Assembly (NCBI GenBank): GCA_000333235.1
Contig: CAPN01000046.1
Span: forward strand, 1 to 64,000
DNA length: 64,000 nt
Direction of reading: 5' to 3'
From: Pseudoalteromonas luteoviolacea B = ATCC 29581
GTDB lineage: Bacteria > Pseudomonadota > Gammaproteobacteria > Enterobacterales > Alteromonadaceae
Shown: piece by piece, positions 25,777-34,052 of the stretch
How the letters are laid out: every line of letters starts with the position of its first letter
Numbering within the stretch: position 1 is the first letter of the stretch
Made by a program: the position numbers and the translations under genes
Notes under the pieces: generated by a model
Databases searched by the model: none
The model's input: only the letters and a program-made list of their open reading frames with translations
Told to the model about the DNA's origin: nothing

Positions 25777-27225
25777 ATGAGCACCGTAATTGGGCGACAG
25801 GCGGACGGTTTTTTATATCAACAAGTGATCCAGCTGATCCAAACAATGACAGAGCAAGGGTCATTGCAACCAGGTGATAAGCTGCCATCACTGCGAACGT
25901 TAGCTACGAAGTTAGAAATTAGCATTCCGACGGTAAAACAAGCGTATCAGGCATTAGAATCGCAAGGTCAGATTGTTGCGCGTGAAAAGTCGGGGTATTT
26001 TCTTGCCATGAGTGCAACGCGCCCTTCACAGCCGAAAAAAGCGAAGTTGGTTAATCGTCCAATTCAAGTGAACAAACAGGCTTTAATCGAGCAGGTCTAC
26101 CAAGCTATTCATGCGCCAGACATGGTTCCTTTAGGCATTGCAAACCCGGTCGCAGTCGCAAGTACAGACAAATGCTTAGCCAAATTGATGCGTAAAGCGA
26201 TGCAACAAGCAGGTGATCAAGCAATTAATTATGGTGCGATGGACGGCTATGCACCGCTCAAAAAACAAATTGTACATCGTTATTTAGCGATGGGACTGTT
26301 GGTGCCCCAAGAGGAGCTTGTGATCACGAATGGGGCGCAAGAAGCGCTGGCCATTGCGCTGCAATGTGTGACTAAGCCAGGAGACGTCGTGGCCATTGAA
26401 ACGCCATGTTATTTTGGCATTGTGGAGCTTGTCGAGAATCTGGGATTAAAAGCCATCGAAATTCCCCTGTGCCCAGAGGGCGGAATTTGGCTCACCGATC
26501 TCGAACAAGCCTTAGTCAAACATCCCATTAAAGCGTGCTTGTTTTCGACCTGCATCAACAATCCTTTAGGCAGTAAAATGGATGATGAAAAGCGTAAACA
26601 AGTCGTTGAATTGCTAGATACTCATCAGGTTACATTAATAGAAGACGATGTGTATGGTGATTTGCATTTTGGTGAAGAACGTGCCGTCCCAGCACTAAAG
26701 TTTGCGAAACCTGAGCGAGTGATCACTTGTGCTTCTTTTTCTAAAACAGCGGCGCCAAGTTACCGTATTGGTTGGTTAATTGCAGGGCCTTTCGCTGAAA
26801 AGGCAAGGCGTATTAAACGAGCATTGAGCTGTTCATCGTCATTAATGAATCAATGGGTGCTGGCAGATTATCTGGCTTCTGGAGACTATGAGCGACACTT
26901 AAAGCTCCTTCGGCAGCGATTGATTAGCAATAAACATAAAATGCGCCAAGCTGTACAACGTTATTTCCCTGCGGATGTTCGCGTGAGTGATCCGCAGGGC
27001 GGTTGCGTCTTGTGGTTAGATTTAGGCAAACACTATGATGGCAATCGTTTGTTTCATTTAGCACTTGAGCATGGCATCAGCTTAACCCCTGGCTCACTTT
27101 TTAGTGCGGCGCAAAAATATCAAAACTGCGTTCGCTTGAGCTTTGGGTTGCCATGGACAGACGCCGTTGAAAACGCCGTAAAAATACTTGGGAAGTTAAC
27201 CCTTCAAGCCAAAAAATACCAATAG
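25777..27225 (+). CDS. MocR/PdxR-type regulator: GntR helix-turn-helix fused to aminotransferase domain
   Basis: 482 residues. Residues 1-75 are a GntR winged helix (GDKLPSLRTLATKLEISIPT, then VKQAYQALESQG). Residues 100-475 are a fold-type I aminotransferase domain with the PLP lysine in SFSKTAAPSYRIGW, the NNPLG motif and the aspartate in IEDDVYGDLHF. MocR regulators bind PLP and often an amino acid to control transcription rather than to catalyse. It is divergent from an EamA transporter, its likely target. It resembles PdxR but no PLP-synthesis gene is next to it. Confidence 0.88.
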   Translation: MSTVIGRQADGFLYQQVIQLIQTMTEQGSLQPGDKLPSLRTLATKLEISIPTVKQAYQALESQGQIVAREKSGYFLAMSATRPSQPKKAKLVNRPIQVNKQALIEQVYQAIHAPDMVPLGIANPVAVASTDKCLAKLMRKAMQQAGDQAINYGAMDGYAPLKKQIVHRYLAMGLLVPQEELVITNGAQEALAIALQCVTKPGDVVAIETPCYFGIVELVENLGLKAIEIPLCPEGGIWLTDLEQALVKHPIKACLFSTCINNPLGSKMDDEKRKQVVELLDTHQVTLIEDDVYGDLHFGEERAVPALKFAKPERVITCASFSKTAAPSYRIGWLIAGPFAEKARRIKRALSCSSSLMNQWVLADYLASGDYERHLKLLRQRLISNKHKMRQAVQRYFPADVRVSDPQGGCVLWLDLGKHYDGNRLFHLALEHGISLTPGSLFSAAQKYQNCVRLSFGLPWTDAVENAVKILGKLTLQAKKYQ

Positions 27226-27539
27226 GGTCAGAGTTAAAAGGTGCACATAAAGAGCGCCCTTGGAGGTAAGTAAAAAATGAATGACAGTTTTACTACACTG
27301 TACTTCATGGTTACGTTACCAAATGCCACATCGCTCGCCACTCATCCATAATTTATCGTTAAGTTGGCATGACCCTAGCCATCTTTCTATTCTATTTTAA
27401 GGTTTTGATCGCCTTCCGGTAGGTCAATCTTGTATTTCTTTGGTCACAACCAGCCACCTATCCCTGTCACTTCTCTACCCGATGTCTCAGGTGTGGAGGT
27501 GCGATTAGCCTAGTATTTAATTCTACGACAGCGGGGGGT
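27226..27539. other. Intergenic region without an intact gene
   Basis: No convincing frame or RNA. It adjoins an IS3-type remnant and may be further decayed mobile DNA, but I cannot identify a source. Confidence 0.4.
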
Positions 27540-27654
27540 AGTGATGGCCTTGAGCCTGCTTTTAAGTGAACTCGCCTTTTTCAACTTGATCGACAACGGC
27601 TAATTTAAAAGCGAGGGAATAATCTCGTTGAGTTCGTTTGCTATTTGATTTCAT
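27540..27654 (-). pseudogene. Truncated IS3-type OrfA transposase gene
   Basis: From the ATG at 27654 the frame reads MKSNSKRTQRDYSLAFKLAV and continues to ...VEKGEFT, then hits TAA at 27564-27562 where relatives have a tyrosine (TYKQAQGHY). The residues after the stop, KQAQGHHY, still match the family before homology fades. It is distinct from the IS at the start of the window, whose OrfA begins MSGKRYPEEF. Confidence 0.75.
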
Positions 27655-27706
27655 TACACTCTCCAAATTAAGTTTGAAAAGTGCCAACACTATTTAGGAT
27701 GGATCA
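27540..27706 (-). mobile_element. Remnant of an IS3-family element (left end plus broken orfA)
   Basis: On the minus strand the segment begins TGATCCATCCTAAATAGTG at 27706, which resembles an IS3 left end. Fifty-two bases later a GGAGAG ribosome site and an OrfA-like start appear. The element is truncated; the left boundary at 27540 is approximate. Confidence 0.65.
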
Positions 27707-27716
27707 AATTTAACAA

Positions 27717-27741
27717 GAAAGGGGCATTTAGCCCCTTTTTT
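27717..27741. terminator. Intrinsic terminator near the cytochrome gene
   Basis: GGGGC-ATTTA-GCCCC with six T on the plus side and TTTCTT on the minus side. It lies 19 bases beyond the cytochrome stop and can act in both directions. Confidence 0.7.
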
Positions 27742-27759
27742 GTTGTGTTGCAATTTTGC

Positions 27760-28209
27760 TTATTCTTTAAAGCTCTTATGGCAGTCTTTACAGCCTTTTG
27801 CCCAGTCGCCGAATGCTTTCTTGATGGATCCTTGATCACCGCTTTGTGCAGCAACCGCTAACGCATTGGCGTAATCCGCAAATGCCTTAGCTTTAGTATC
27901 GAAGGTCGCTCTATCTGTCCAAACTGCACCAAGCGCTTCGGTGCCGCCTTTGTCTGAACCATCGATAAACGCTTCCCAAGGCATACTCGACAATGCTGCG
28001 GCATTGTTGGCACGTACTTTAAAACGCTCTGCATCAAATGGCACTTTACCTTTGAGCATATCACCCATGTCACCAATCTGGTAACGGATCAATTGAAACG
28101 CTGCTTTGCGGTATTCAATCGCGTCTTCTGGTTTTTCAAAGACCGTGTTTGCGAAAACACTGCCTGTGGAGGCTGCGAAAAGTGCAGCGGCAACTACGAA
28201 TTTTTTCAT
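27760..28209 (-). CDS. Cytochrome c' (cytochrome c556 family)
   Basis: 149 residues with a signal peptide (about 1-20, ending VFA). The heme-binding motif CKDCH stands near the C-terminus, as is characteristic of four-helix-bundle cytochromes c'. The spacing of MPWEAFIDGSDKGG and AVWTDRATFDTKAKAF fits the family. It is a periplasmic single-heme protein that may bind NO or act as an electron carrier. It is a separate unit from the DUF2721 gene upstream and has its own terminator. Confidence 0.92.
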   Translation of the reverse strand: MKKFVVAAALFAASTGSVFANTVFEKPEDAIEYRKAAFQLIRYQIGDMGDMLKGKVPFDAERFKVRANNAAALSSMPWEAFIDGSDKGGTEALGAVWTDRATFDTKAKAFADYANALAVAAQSGDQGSIKKAFGDWAKGCKDCHKSFKE

Positions 28210-28252
28210 TATTTGACCCTAATTAAATTGTACCCAGCTTATGGGTTGAGAC

Positions 28253-28732
28253 TTACTCGTCTTGACTAAAATCGGCAAAGATTAAACCACGATGCATGCT
28301 GCGTGTGGTTAAGAATATCTCGCCCAATAACGCGAAAAATGCGCCAATCAGCATGGCCATCGCCGCGATGAAACAACTTGCAATCGCAACGGCCAGATCC
28401 GTTGTATGTAAGTGCGAAACAAACAATAACATGACCACTCCACAGACGAGCAATGCACTTAGTACACTGGCGGTAAATGCAACGTGAATACAACGAGACC
28501 GTTTTAATAAGGTACGCATTTCTTTTTGCAGTGAGATTTTTTCTGCTTCGTCGAGCGTACGCTTTAAGCGTTTATCCAGCAATCGAGTTCTATCGATAAT
28601 ACGAGCTAGTCGATTCGACAAAACGCCTAGTGTTGCAGCGATGCCTGTAATTAAAAATACCGGTGCGACCGCGGTCTGGATCACTTTGGCCATTGTCAGA
28701 ATATGAAGCGCACTATCTTGCATTGTTACCAT
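28253..28732 (-). CDS. DUF2721 inner-membrane protein
   Basis: 159 residues with three or four hydrophobic helices. The core APVFLITGIAATLGVLSNRL followed by ARIIDRTRLLDKRLK is characteristic of DUF2721. Two starts are possible, at 28732 and 28723; the first overlaps the upstream thioredoxin-like gene by 7 bases. Function unknown. It lies between a TlpA-like lipoprotein and cytochrome c', so a link to envelope redox is possible but unproven. Confidence 0.85.
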   Translation of the reverse strand: MVTMQDSALHILTMAKVIQTAVAPVFLITGIAATLGVLSNRLARIIDRTRLLDKRLKRTLDEAEKISLQKEMRTLLKRSRCIHVAFTASVLSALLVCGVVMLLFVSHLHTTDLAVAIASCFIAAMAMLIGAFFALLGEIFLTTRSMHRGLIFADFSQDE

Positions 28733-29223
28733 GTTACCTTATTAATTGTGTTTGGTTCTTCAGCAACCCACGTTTGCATAACTTGGTTCTTTTCATCCAG
28801 TAATAGTAAACGCGGAATACCTTGATTTGCGTAGCGTAAATAAATCGATTTGTCTGGATCGGCGACGAGCGTATAGTTGAGATTAAATTGAGTTTTAAAT
28901 GCAGCGAGTGAGTCGGTAGTCTCTTCACGTCCAATCGCGATGATTTCAAGGTCAGGTTGGTTGTGTAGCGCTGATGCTTGCAGTTCTTTTAATGTGCGCT
29001 TTGAATCGGAACACCAAGTGGCAAACAAAATGATTAATTTCTTTTTGTTGTCGGAAAAAATAACGGGATTACCTTCGATGTCGGTTAACTGAGTATCTTT
29101 AAAATCATCGCCTTTACTTACATAGGTTTCATAGCCTTTGGGATGAGCAGGTATTGTGCTGCATGCGGCGCCGAAGACGAAGGTCGTACTTAACAAAGTA
29201 AGCAGTATAATCCGTGATATCAT
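28726..29223 (-). CDS. Thioredoxin-fold lipoprotein (TlpA/AhpC-like), lacking the second active-site cysteine
   Basis: 165 residues with a lipoprotein signal ending FGAAC (Cys21). A thioredoxin-like fold follows with IILFATWCSDSKRTLKEL. The usual CxxC is reduced to a single cysteine (CSDS), as in some peroxiredoxin-like or atypical TlpA proteins. The cis-proline element is QGIPRLLLLD. It is anchored in the envelope and co-directional with DUF2721. Disulfide reduction by the classical CxxC mechanism seems unlikely. Confidence 0.75.
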   Translation of the reverse strand: MISRIILLTLLSTTFVFGAACSTIPAHPKGYETYVSKGDDFKDTQLTDIEGNPVIFSDNKKKLIILFATWCSDSKRTLKELQASALHNQPDLEIIAIGREETTDSLAAFKTQFNLNYTLVADPDKSIYLRYANQGIPRLLLLDEKNQVMQTWVAEEPNTINKVTW

Positions 29224-29295
29224 AGAATTCCTTTAGTGTGGCACAGTGTTTGTGCCCATTTAGTCCTATTTGGCTTGGTAAAGCAACTGTTCGAG

Positions 29296-29736
29296 ATGAG
29301 TTATTTCACGTTATTTATAAGTGCTTTGGTGTCGGCTACTTTGCTGCCGGGCTCTTCTGAGGTGTTACTGGGGTTCTTGGTTAGTCAATCAAACACTTGG
29401 TTTACTTTGTGGTTAGTGGCAACGGTAGGAAACGTGTTAGGCAGCTGTATTAATTATGTGTTGGGCTGGCAAGTTTTGCGTTTTAAAGATAAGCGTTGGT
29501 TTCCTGTCAACGATACGCAGTTAGTTCAAGCCAAAGCGCGATTTAAACGTTACGGTAAATGGTCTTTACTCGCGGCGTGGATGCCAATTATTGGCGATCC
29601 GCTCACCGTGTTTGCCGGAGTATTTCGCCTACAGTTTGGCTGGTTTTTAATATTGACGACGATTGGTAAAGCGGCGCGTTATGCAATGGTGATTTGGTTT
29701 GCACTGCGCGCCGTTGAATTATCGATGCCAATCTAG
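29296..29736 (+). CDS. YqaA-family (VTT/DedA-like) membrane protein
   Basis: 146 residues from the ATG at 29296 (MSYFTLFISALVSATLLPG); an upstream GTG at 29236 would add an unlikely leader. The segment LPGSSEVLLGFLV and the later GDPLTVFAGVFRL match YqaA-type proteins of the VTT superfamily, with about four membrane helices. The superfamily includes DedA flippases; the role of YqaA is unknown. The last 18 bases overlap the end of convergent folX. Confidence 0.85.
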   Translation: MSYFTLFISALVSATLLPGSSEVLLGFLVSQSNTWFTLWLVATVGNVLGSCINYVLGWQVLRFKDKRWFPVNDTQLVQAKARFKRYGKWSLLAAWMPIIGDPLTVFAGVFRLQFGWFLILTTIGKAARYAMVIWFALRAVELSMPI

Positions 29737-30078
29737 CGTAAGTGAAACGGAATCAGCAAAACGGAGCGCATGAGGTTTGTCGACGCGGACTTTGGCGTAA
29801 TGTACGCTCGGATGTTGATGACATTCGCTTAAAATATCTGACACTAATTTTTCTAACAATAAAAAATGACCATCTTCTACTTTTGCGATGATCGCTTTGG
29901 TTATCGTTTTGTAATTTAACGCGTGAGATACCTGATCCGCATTTACACATTCATCATCGGCCGGGTAATGGATCTCAATATTGATGACGACGTCTTGTTT
30001 TTTCTCTCGCTCTTCAGGGTTAAAACCAATGTACGTACGAAGACGTAAATTGGTGATGTTGATAATGGCATTTAACAT
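29719..30078 (-). CDS. folX: Dihydroneopterin triphosphate 2'-epimerase
   Basis: 119 residues closely resembling E. coli FolX, including NLRLRTYIGF, the IHYPADD segment, ALNYKTITK, the FLLLEKLV region with the catalytic-region lysine, and the end HALRFADSVSLTLDW. It epimerises dihydroneopterin triphosphate to the monapterin form. It is last in a folM-folE-folX run, 13 bases after folE. With FolM it points to tetrahydromonapterin, the cofactor of phenylalanine hydroxylase in such bacteria. Confidence 0.92.
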   Translation of the reverse strand: MLNAIINITNLRLRTYIGFNPEEREKKQDVVINIEIHYPADDECVNADQVSHALNYKTITKAIIAKVEDGHFLLLEKLVSDILSECHQHPSVHYAKVRVDKPHALRFADSVSLTLDWHR

Positions 30079-30091
30079 TCGAAATCTCAGT

Positions 30092-30646
30092 TTAACGTTT
30101 GATGAGCATTAAAAATTCGTTGCGTGTTTTTGAATCGTTGCGAAAGCTACCTAACATAACAGAGGTACGCATTTGAGAATTTTGTTTTTCTACCCCGCGC
30201 ATCATCATGCACATGTGTTTAGCTTCAACAATGACACCAACGCCTTTTGCACCAATGACTTCTTCGACTGCTTTGGCAATTTGATGCGTTAATTGTTCTT
30301 GGATTTGGAAGCGGCGTGCATACATATCAACAATACGAGCGAATTTCGACAAACCCAATACTTTGCCATTTGGAATATAAGCAATGTGGCAACGACCAAC
30401 AAACGGCAACAAGTGGTGTTCGCACATAGAATATAGCTCGATGTCTTGGATCACCACCATGTCATCTGCATCGGTGCTAAACACTGCGTTGTTAGTGATT
30501 TCTTCGAGTGTTTGACGATACCCTTTGGTAAGGTACTCCATCGCTTTGGCAGCACGTTTCGGTGTATCGAGCAGTCCCTCTCGGTTTGGATCTTCACCTA
30601 CGGCTTCAATAATACTGCGGTAGCTGGTTTTTAACTCATCGTGCAT
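30092..30646 (-). CDS. folE: GTP cyclohydrolase I
   Basis: 184 residues from the ATG at 30646 ([20 protein letters not shown]), supported by AAGAGA upstream; the open frame extends 20 codons further but family proteins start here. It converts GTP to dihydroneopterin triphosphate. The zinc and substrate residues are in [20 protein letters not shown] and in [19 protein letters not shown]. Length suits the short FolE form. It feeds FolX and FolM, encoded on either side. Confidence 0.95.
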   Translation of the reverse strand: MHDELKTSYRSIIEAVGEDPNREGLLDTPKRAAKAMEYLTKGYRQTLEEITNNAVFSTDADDMVVIQDIELYSMCEHHLLPFVGRCHIAYIPNGKVLGLSKFARIVDMYARRFQIQEQLTHQIAKAVEEVIGAKGVGVIVEAKHMCMMMRGVEKQNSQMRTSVMLGSFRNDSKTRNEFLMLIKR

Positions 30647-30712
30647 AGTGTTCTCTTTACTCTTGTGAATAGAGGCAATACCAGTTGGGTGTTCAATAAT
30701 TGCCAACTAGTA

Positions 30713-31423
30713 TTATTTTAAGTGTCTGCCACCGTCAACAGGAATGCTGCGTCCAGTAATGTAGCGACTTGATAAGACAAGTTCGATACTATTAATGACC
30801 TCAATGCAGCCTGGTTCAATCCCCATTAACGATTTTTGAAGCGTCTTAGCTTTATACTGTTCGTCATCGTGTTCATTGAAAATGATCAAAGAAGGCGCAA
30901 TCGCATTTACTTTAATTTTTGGTGCGCATTTTGCGGCAAACGAACGTGTCAAGTTATCTAGCGCAGCTTTACTGGCAGCGTAGGCAATGTGTTTAGGGCT
31001 ACCTTTCTCGACAACATAATCCGTTATATGAACAATGTCGCTCACGCCATCATACGCTTCAAGATAGTCCATTAAGTTGAGGTTGAGCAAGTATGGTAGT
31101 TTCGCATGAATAAGCATCATGTCATCGAATAACCCTGCATAGTCATCCGATAAAGATTCGCTATTCCAGCTCGATGCATTGTGGATGATAGCACGAAGCG
31201 ACGAACATTGTTGTTTCACTATTTTACACAGCTCATCAATATCGCTGACTGATTGGATGTTGGCTTGAATGCAAATGGCCCCTTGCGCTTCTAGTCTATC
31301 TATTACATCGTGTCTGGTTCGATAGGTTAAAATCACAGGGATCTGTTTTGCGAGAAAATGTTCGGTTAAGGCTAAACCGATCCGCTGTGCACCACCGGTA
31401 ATAAGAATGGGCGAACTTATCAT
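30713..31423 (-). CDS. folM: Dihydromonapterin reductase (short-chain dehydrogenase)
   Basis: 236 residues from the ATG at 31423 (MISSPILITGGAQRIG). A Rossmann SDR fold has the TGGAQRIG nucleotide motif and the YAASK catalytic pair. FolM proteins reduce dihydromonapterin to tetrahydromonapterin using NADPH and have minor dihydrofolate reductase activity. It is the first gene of the folM-folE-folX run, which supports the specific assignment over a generic SDR. Divergent from the TSUP permease. Confidence 0.88.
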   Translation of the reverse strand: MISSPILITGGAQRIGLALTEHFLAKQIPVILTYRTRHDVIDRLEAQGAICIQANIQSVSDIDELCKIVKQQCSSLRAIIHNASSWNSESLSDDYAGLFDDMMLIHAKLPYLLNLNLMDYLEAYDGVSDIVHITDYVVEKGSPKHIAYAASKAALDNLTRSFAAKCAPKIKVNAIAPSLIIFNEHDDEQYKAKTLQKSLMGIEPGCIEVINSIELVLSSRYITGRSIPVDGGRHLK

Positions 31424-31571
31424 ACTGATTTTTCCGTAATATAAATTGCTGCGGGTACTATAGCTAAATCGTTTGAAAATGTCATAATCAGCACACATTT
31501 CGTGTCTAGCTTTACGATTATATGCGCTAAAGCGATCAGAATAGCGACGTAATCGCCCAACAGAGGTACCT

Positions 31572-32501
31572 GTGGTCCCGCGAGTTTTTAAAACGTGCTT
31601 TAAGCTCTCTGCTTTTCCGCTTTGGTTTATCGCTCTTGTTTATTGTGTATTAATGACATGGCAAGGCGCGATGGCGGCAGTCACCAGTGTGTTTTCGCAA
31701 TGGCAAATTGCCTTAACGATGGCATTTGGCTCATTTGTGGCCGGGGGTACTGCGCTTGGGGGTGGCGCGGTGGCATTTCCGGTAATGACTAAAATACTCC
31801 ACATTGAACCTCCGACCGCTAAAGTGTTTTCATTGGCAATTCAAAGTTTTGGAATGACGGCGGCTTCAATCACGATTTTATGTCGTCGGATTCCTATTTA
31901 TCAAAACGTGGTATGGATGGCGCTCCCAATGGCATCTATTGGGGTCTTATTGAGTTTAGCGTATATAGCACCGCATGCACCGCGCTTACTGACAAAAACC
32001 ATTTTTAGCGTGCTATTGTTGTGTTTTGCAATAACTCTGACCTATCGCTGGTGGCGTAAAGCCCATCACTTGCCGAGTCAGGTGCATATTAAGCCTCAGC
32101 CACTGCGCTTTATGGTTGTGGCCTTTTTCGGAGGGATCGCCAGCGGTTTAGTCGGTTCTGGTGCAGACATTGCCGTTTTTGCGCTACTAGTGATTGCCTA
32201 TCATGCTGATGTTAAGCGGGCCACAGCTACCTCAGTATTGATTATGGCTTTTACGTCGATTGTTGGGAGCGTATTTAACGGTGCCTACCTAAACGTCATA
32301 GACCAAGAGATCCAAGCGTATTTATTGGCCGCTATTCCTATTGTTGTCATCGGTGCGCCCTTTGGTGCCTATGTCTGCGCTCGGATTAAAACAGGTCAGT
32401 TGATCAGTTTTCTATTGGCGCTAATTGCATTAGAAGCAGGTTATACGGCCTATGAATTGTGGATGCACCCAAGCTTTGGGTCTAGCTTGGGTGCAGAATA
32501 A
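31572..32501 (+). CDS. TSUP-family permease (TauE/SafE-like)
   Basis: 309 residues with about eight hydrophobic helices. GTALGGGAVAFPVMTKIL and GGIASGLVGSGADIAVFALL are the two repeat signatures of the TauE/SafE family, which exports sulfite, sulfoacetate or related anions. The GTG start at 31572 is favoured by AGAGG 6 bases upstream. Substrate unknown. The last codons contain a perfect hairpin just before the stop, tail to tail with nadE. Confidence 0.88.
   Translation: MVPRVFKTCFKLSAFPLWFIALVYCVLMTWQGAMAAVTSVFSQWQIALTMAFGSFVAGGTALGGGAVAFPVMTKILHIEPPTAKVFSLAIQSFGMTAASITILCRRIPIYQNVVWMALPMASIGVLLSLAYIAPHAPRLLTKTIFSVLLLCFAITLTYRWWRKAHHLPSQVHIKPQPLRFMVVAFFGGIASGLVGSGADIAVFALLVIAYHADVKRATATSVLIMAFTSIVGSVFNGAYLNVIDQEIQAYLLAAIPIVVIGAPFGAYVCARIKTGQLISFLLALIALEAGYTAYELWMHPSFGSSLGAE
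32465..32494. repeat. Perfect 11-bp inverted repeat at the permease-nadE junction
   Basis: GCACCCAAGCT (32465-32475) and AGCTTGGGTGC (32484-32494) flank an 8-base loop. It lies inside the last permease codons and 12 bases from the nadE stop. No T-run follows, so it may slow polymerase or stabilise both convergent transcripts. Confidence 0.7.
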
Positions 32502-32506
32502 AGCGC

Positions 32507-33343
32507 CTACAAGTCGTCGTAGATTGTGGGGATTGGTTGGCGTTTATGTTGTGTACGCAGATAGATGGCGATGAGTTTCTCTTCGACATCGCTTGAAACC
32601 GATTTGCCTTCTAAAAAGTCATCGATTTGGCCGTAGCTTAAGCCTAATGCATCTTCGTCTGCTAAACCTGGGCGCGTATCTTCTAAATCTGCGGTTGGCA
32701 CTTTATGGACTAAGTTTTCTGGTGCACCTAAATAAGCAGCTAAAGCGCGCACTTGACGCTTGGAGAGGCCAAATAATGGTGCGAGATCACACGCGCCATC
32801 ACCAAATTTAGTATAAAAACCGGTAATATTTTCGGCGCTGTGGTCAGTACCAACGACTAAACCTTGAGTTAAGCCAGCGACTTCGTATTGTGCCACCATA
32901 CGTTGGCGTGCTTTCACATTGCCTTTGATAAAGTCAACGGTCGCTTCGCCAGGTAATGGCAATTGACCGCCAGCCATTGCCGCAAGCGCTTGTTCGTGCA
33001 TTGCATCCGCGGCTGGTTTGATATTGACGGTGAGACGCTGTGACGGCTGAATAAACTCAACCGCCAATTGTGCTTCCGCTTCGTCAGCTTGGATCCCGTA
33101 GGGTAAGCGCATTGCAATGAACTGATAATGCGGATTGACACGTTCTGAATTGAGTTCATCAACGGCGAGTTGGCATAAGCGACCGCACGTAGAGGAGTCA
33201 ACACCACCACTTATACCTAGTACAAGCGTGCGACAGCCAGAAGCTTTTAGGCGTTGCTTGATAAAATTGACTCGTCGGGTCACTTCAAAAGCGACATCAA
33301 TGTCTGGCTGGACTTTCATTTCTGCCAATATTTCAGCACGCAT
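32507..33343 (-). CDS. nadE: Ammonia-dependent NAD+ synthetase
   Basis: 278 residues, close to E. coli NadE (275). The PP-loop SGGVDSS (about 45-51) binds ATP. Later parts such as [20 protein letters not shown] and [17 protein letters not shown] are characteristic. It converts nicotinic acid adenine dinucleotide to NAD+ with ammonia. There is no fused glutaminase domain, so it is the short ammonia-type enzyme. It lies 68 bases after yceH on the same strand. Confidence 0.96.
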   Translation of the reverse strand: MRAEILAEMKVQPDIDVAFEVTRRVNFIKQRLKASGCRTLVLGISGGVDSSTCGRLCQLAVDELNSERVNPHYQFIAMRLPYGIQADEAEAQLAVEFIQPSQRLTVNIKPAADAMHEQALAAMAGGQLPLPGEATVDFIKGNVKARQRMVAQYEVAGLTQGLVVGTDHSAENITGFYTKFGDGACDLAPLFGLSKRQVRALAAYLGAPENLVHKVPTADLEDTRPGLADEDALGLSYGQIDDFLEGKSVSSDVEEKLIAIYLRTQHKRQPIPTIYDDL

Positions 33344-33411
33344 GATGATTCCTCTTTGCTGATTGCGATTATTTTAACTGAGCGTCTATTATGTGGATTT
33401 AGTCACTTAAA

Positions 33412-34038
33412 TTAAAGTCCCAAATGGGCCTTAATCCGTTGCAGTTCGGTTTTTACTTCGGCAATTTCGTTTAGTAAATCATCCAGTTCTTTCTTTGAAA
33501 TGGCATGTTCAGCGGAATGTTGTGAGATGAGATTTGTTTCACTGTCTTCAGAGCTAAACGTATGAGCATAACGGGCTTCGCGCTGACCTGGCGAGCGAGG
33601 CAGTAATTGAACATGTCCATCTTCAATGAGGAGGTTTAATTCTGTTTCAACGTGAGCCACATCCCGAAATTCTGCTAATCGATTACTGCGGGTTCGCAAT
33701 TCGCCAGGGGTTTGTATTCCACGCAATAGTAACAAACAAAGAATGGCCACTTGTTGTTCATTGAGTGAGAGTTTGGAAAATTCGCCTTGGCAAAGTCGTT
33801 GACGGTATTTTTCTACACGGCTTCCGACGGATTCAACTACCACCAGTTTACGCTCACGAAGTTGATAGATACCATCTAAAACAGCTTGCTCAGAGAGTTC
33901 CATTACTGGTTCACGATTGGTTTTTTGGTTACAGGCAGTCGTCAGTGCGTTGAGTGATAAAGGGTAAAGATCGGGCGTTGTGATCGACTTTTCAATTAAG
34001 CAGCCTAAAATCCGTTGTTCTAAATGATTAAGTTCCAT
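33412..34038 (-). CDS. yceH: YceH-family protein (DUF480)
   Basis: 208 residues from the ATG at 34038 (MELNHLEQRILGCLIEKSIT). Two winged-helix-like repeats form the DUF480 fold; the signatures are TTPDLYPLSLNAL..CNQKTNREPV and RGIQTPGELRTRSNRLAEF. A C-terminal coiled-coil stretch (about 180-205) follows. Function is not established. It starts 14 bases after the upstream kinase stop and is probably co-transcribed with it. Confidence 0.92.
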   Translation of the reverse strand: MELNHLEQRILGCLIEKSITTPDLYPLSLNALTTACNQKTNREPVMELSEQAVLDGIYQLRERKLVVVESVGSRVEKYRQRLCQGEFSKLSLNEQQVAILCLLLLRGIQTPGELRTRSNRLAEFRDVAHVETELNLLIEDGHVQLLPRSPGQREARYAHTFSSEDSETNLISQHSAEHAISKKELDDLLNEIAEVKTELQRIKAHLGL

Positions 34039-34052
34039 ATTCAATCTACCTC

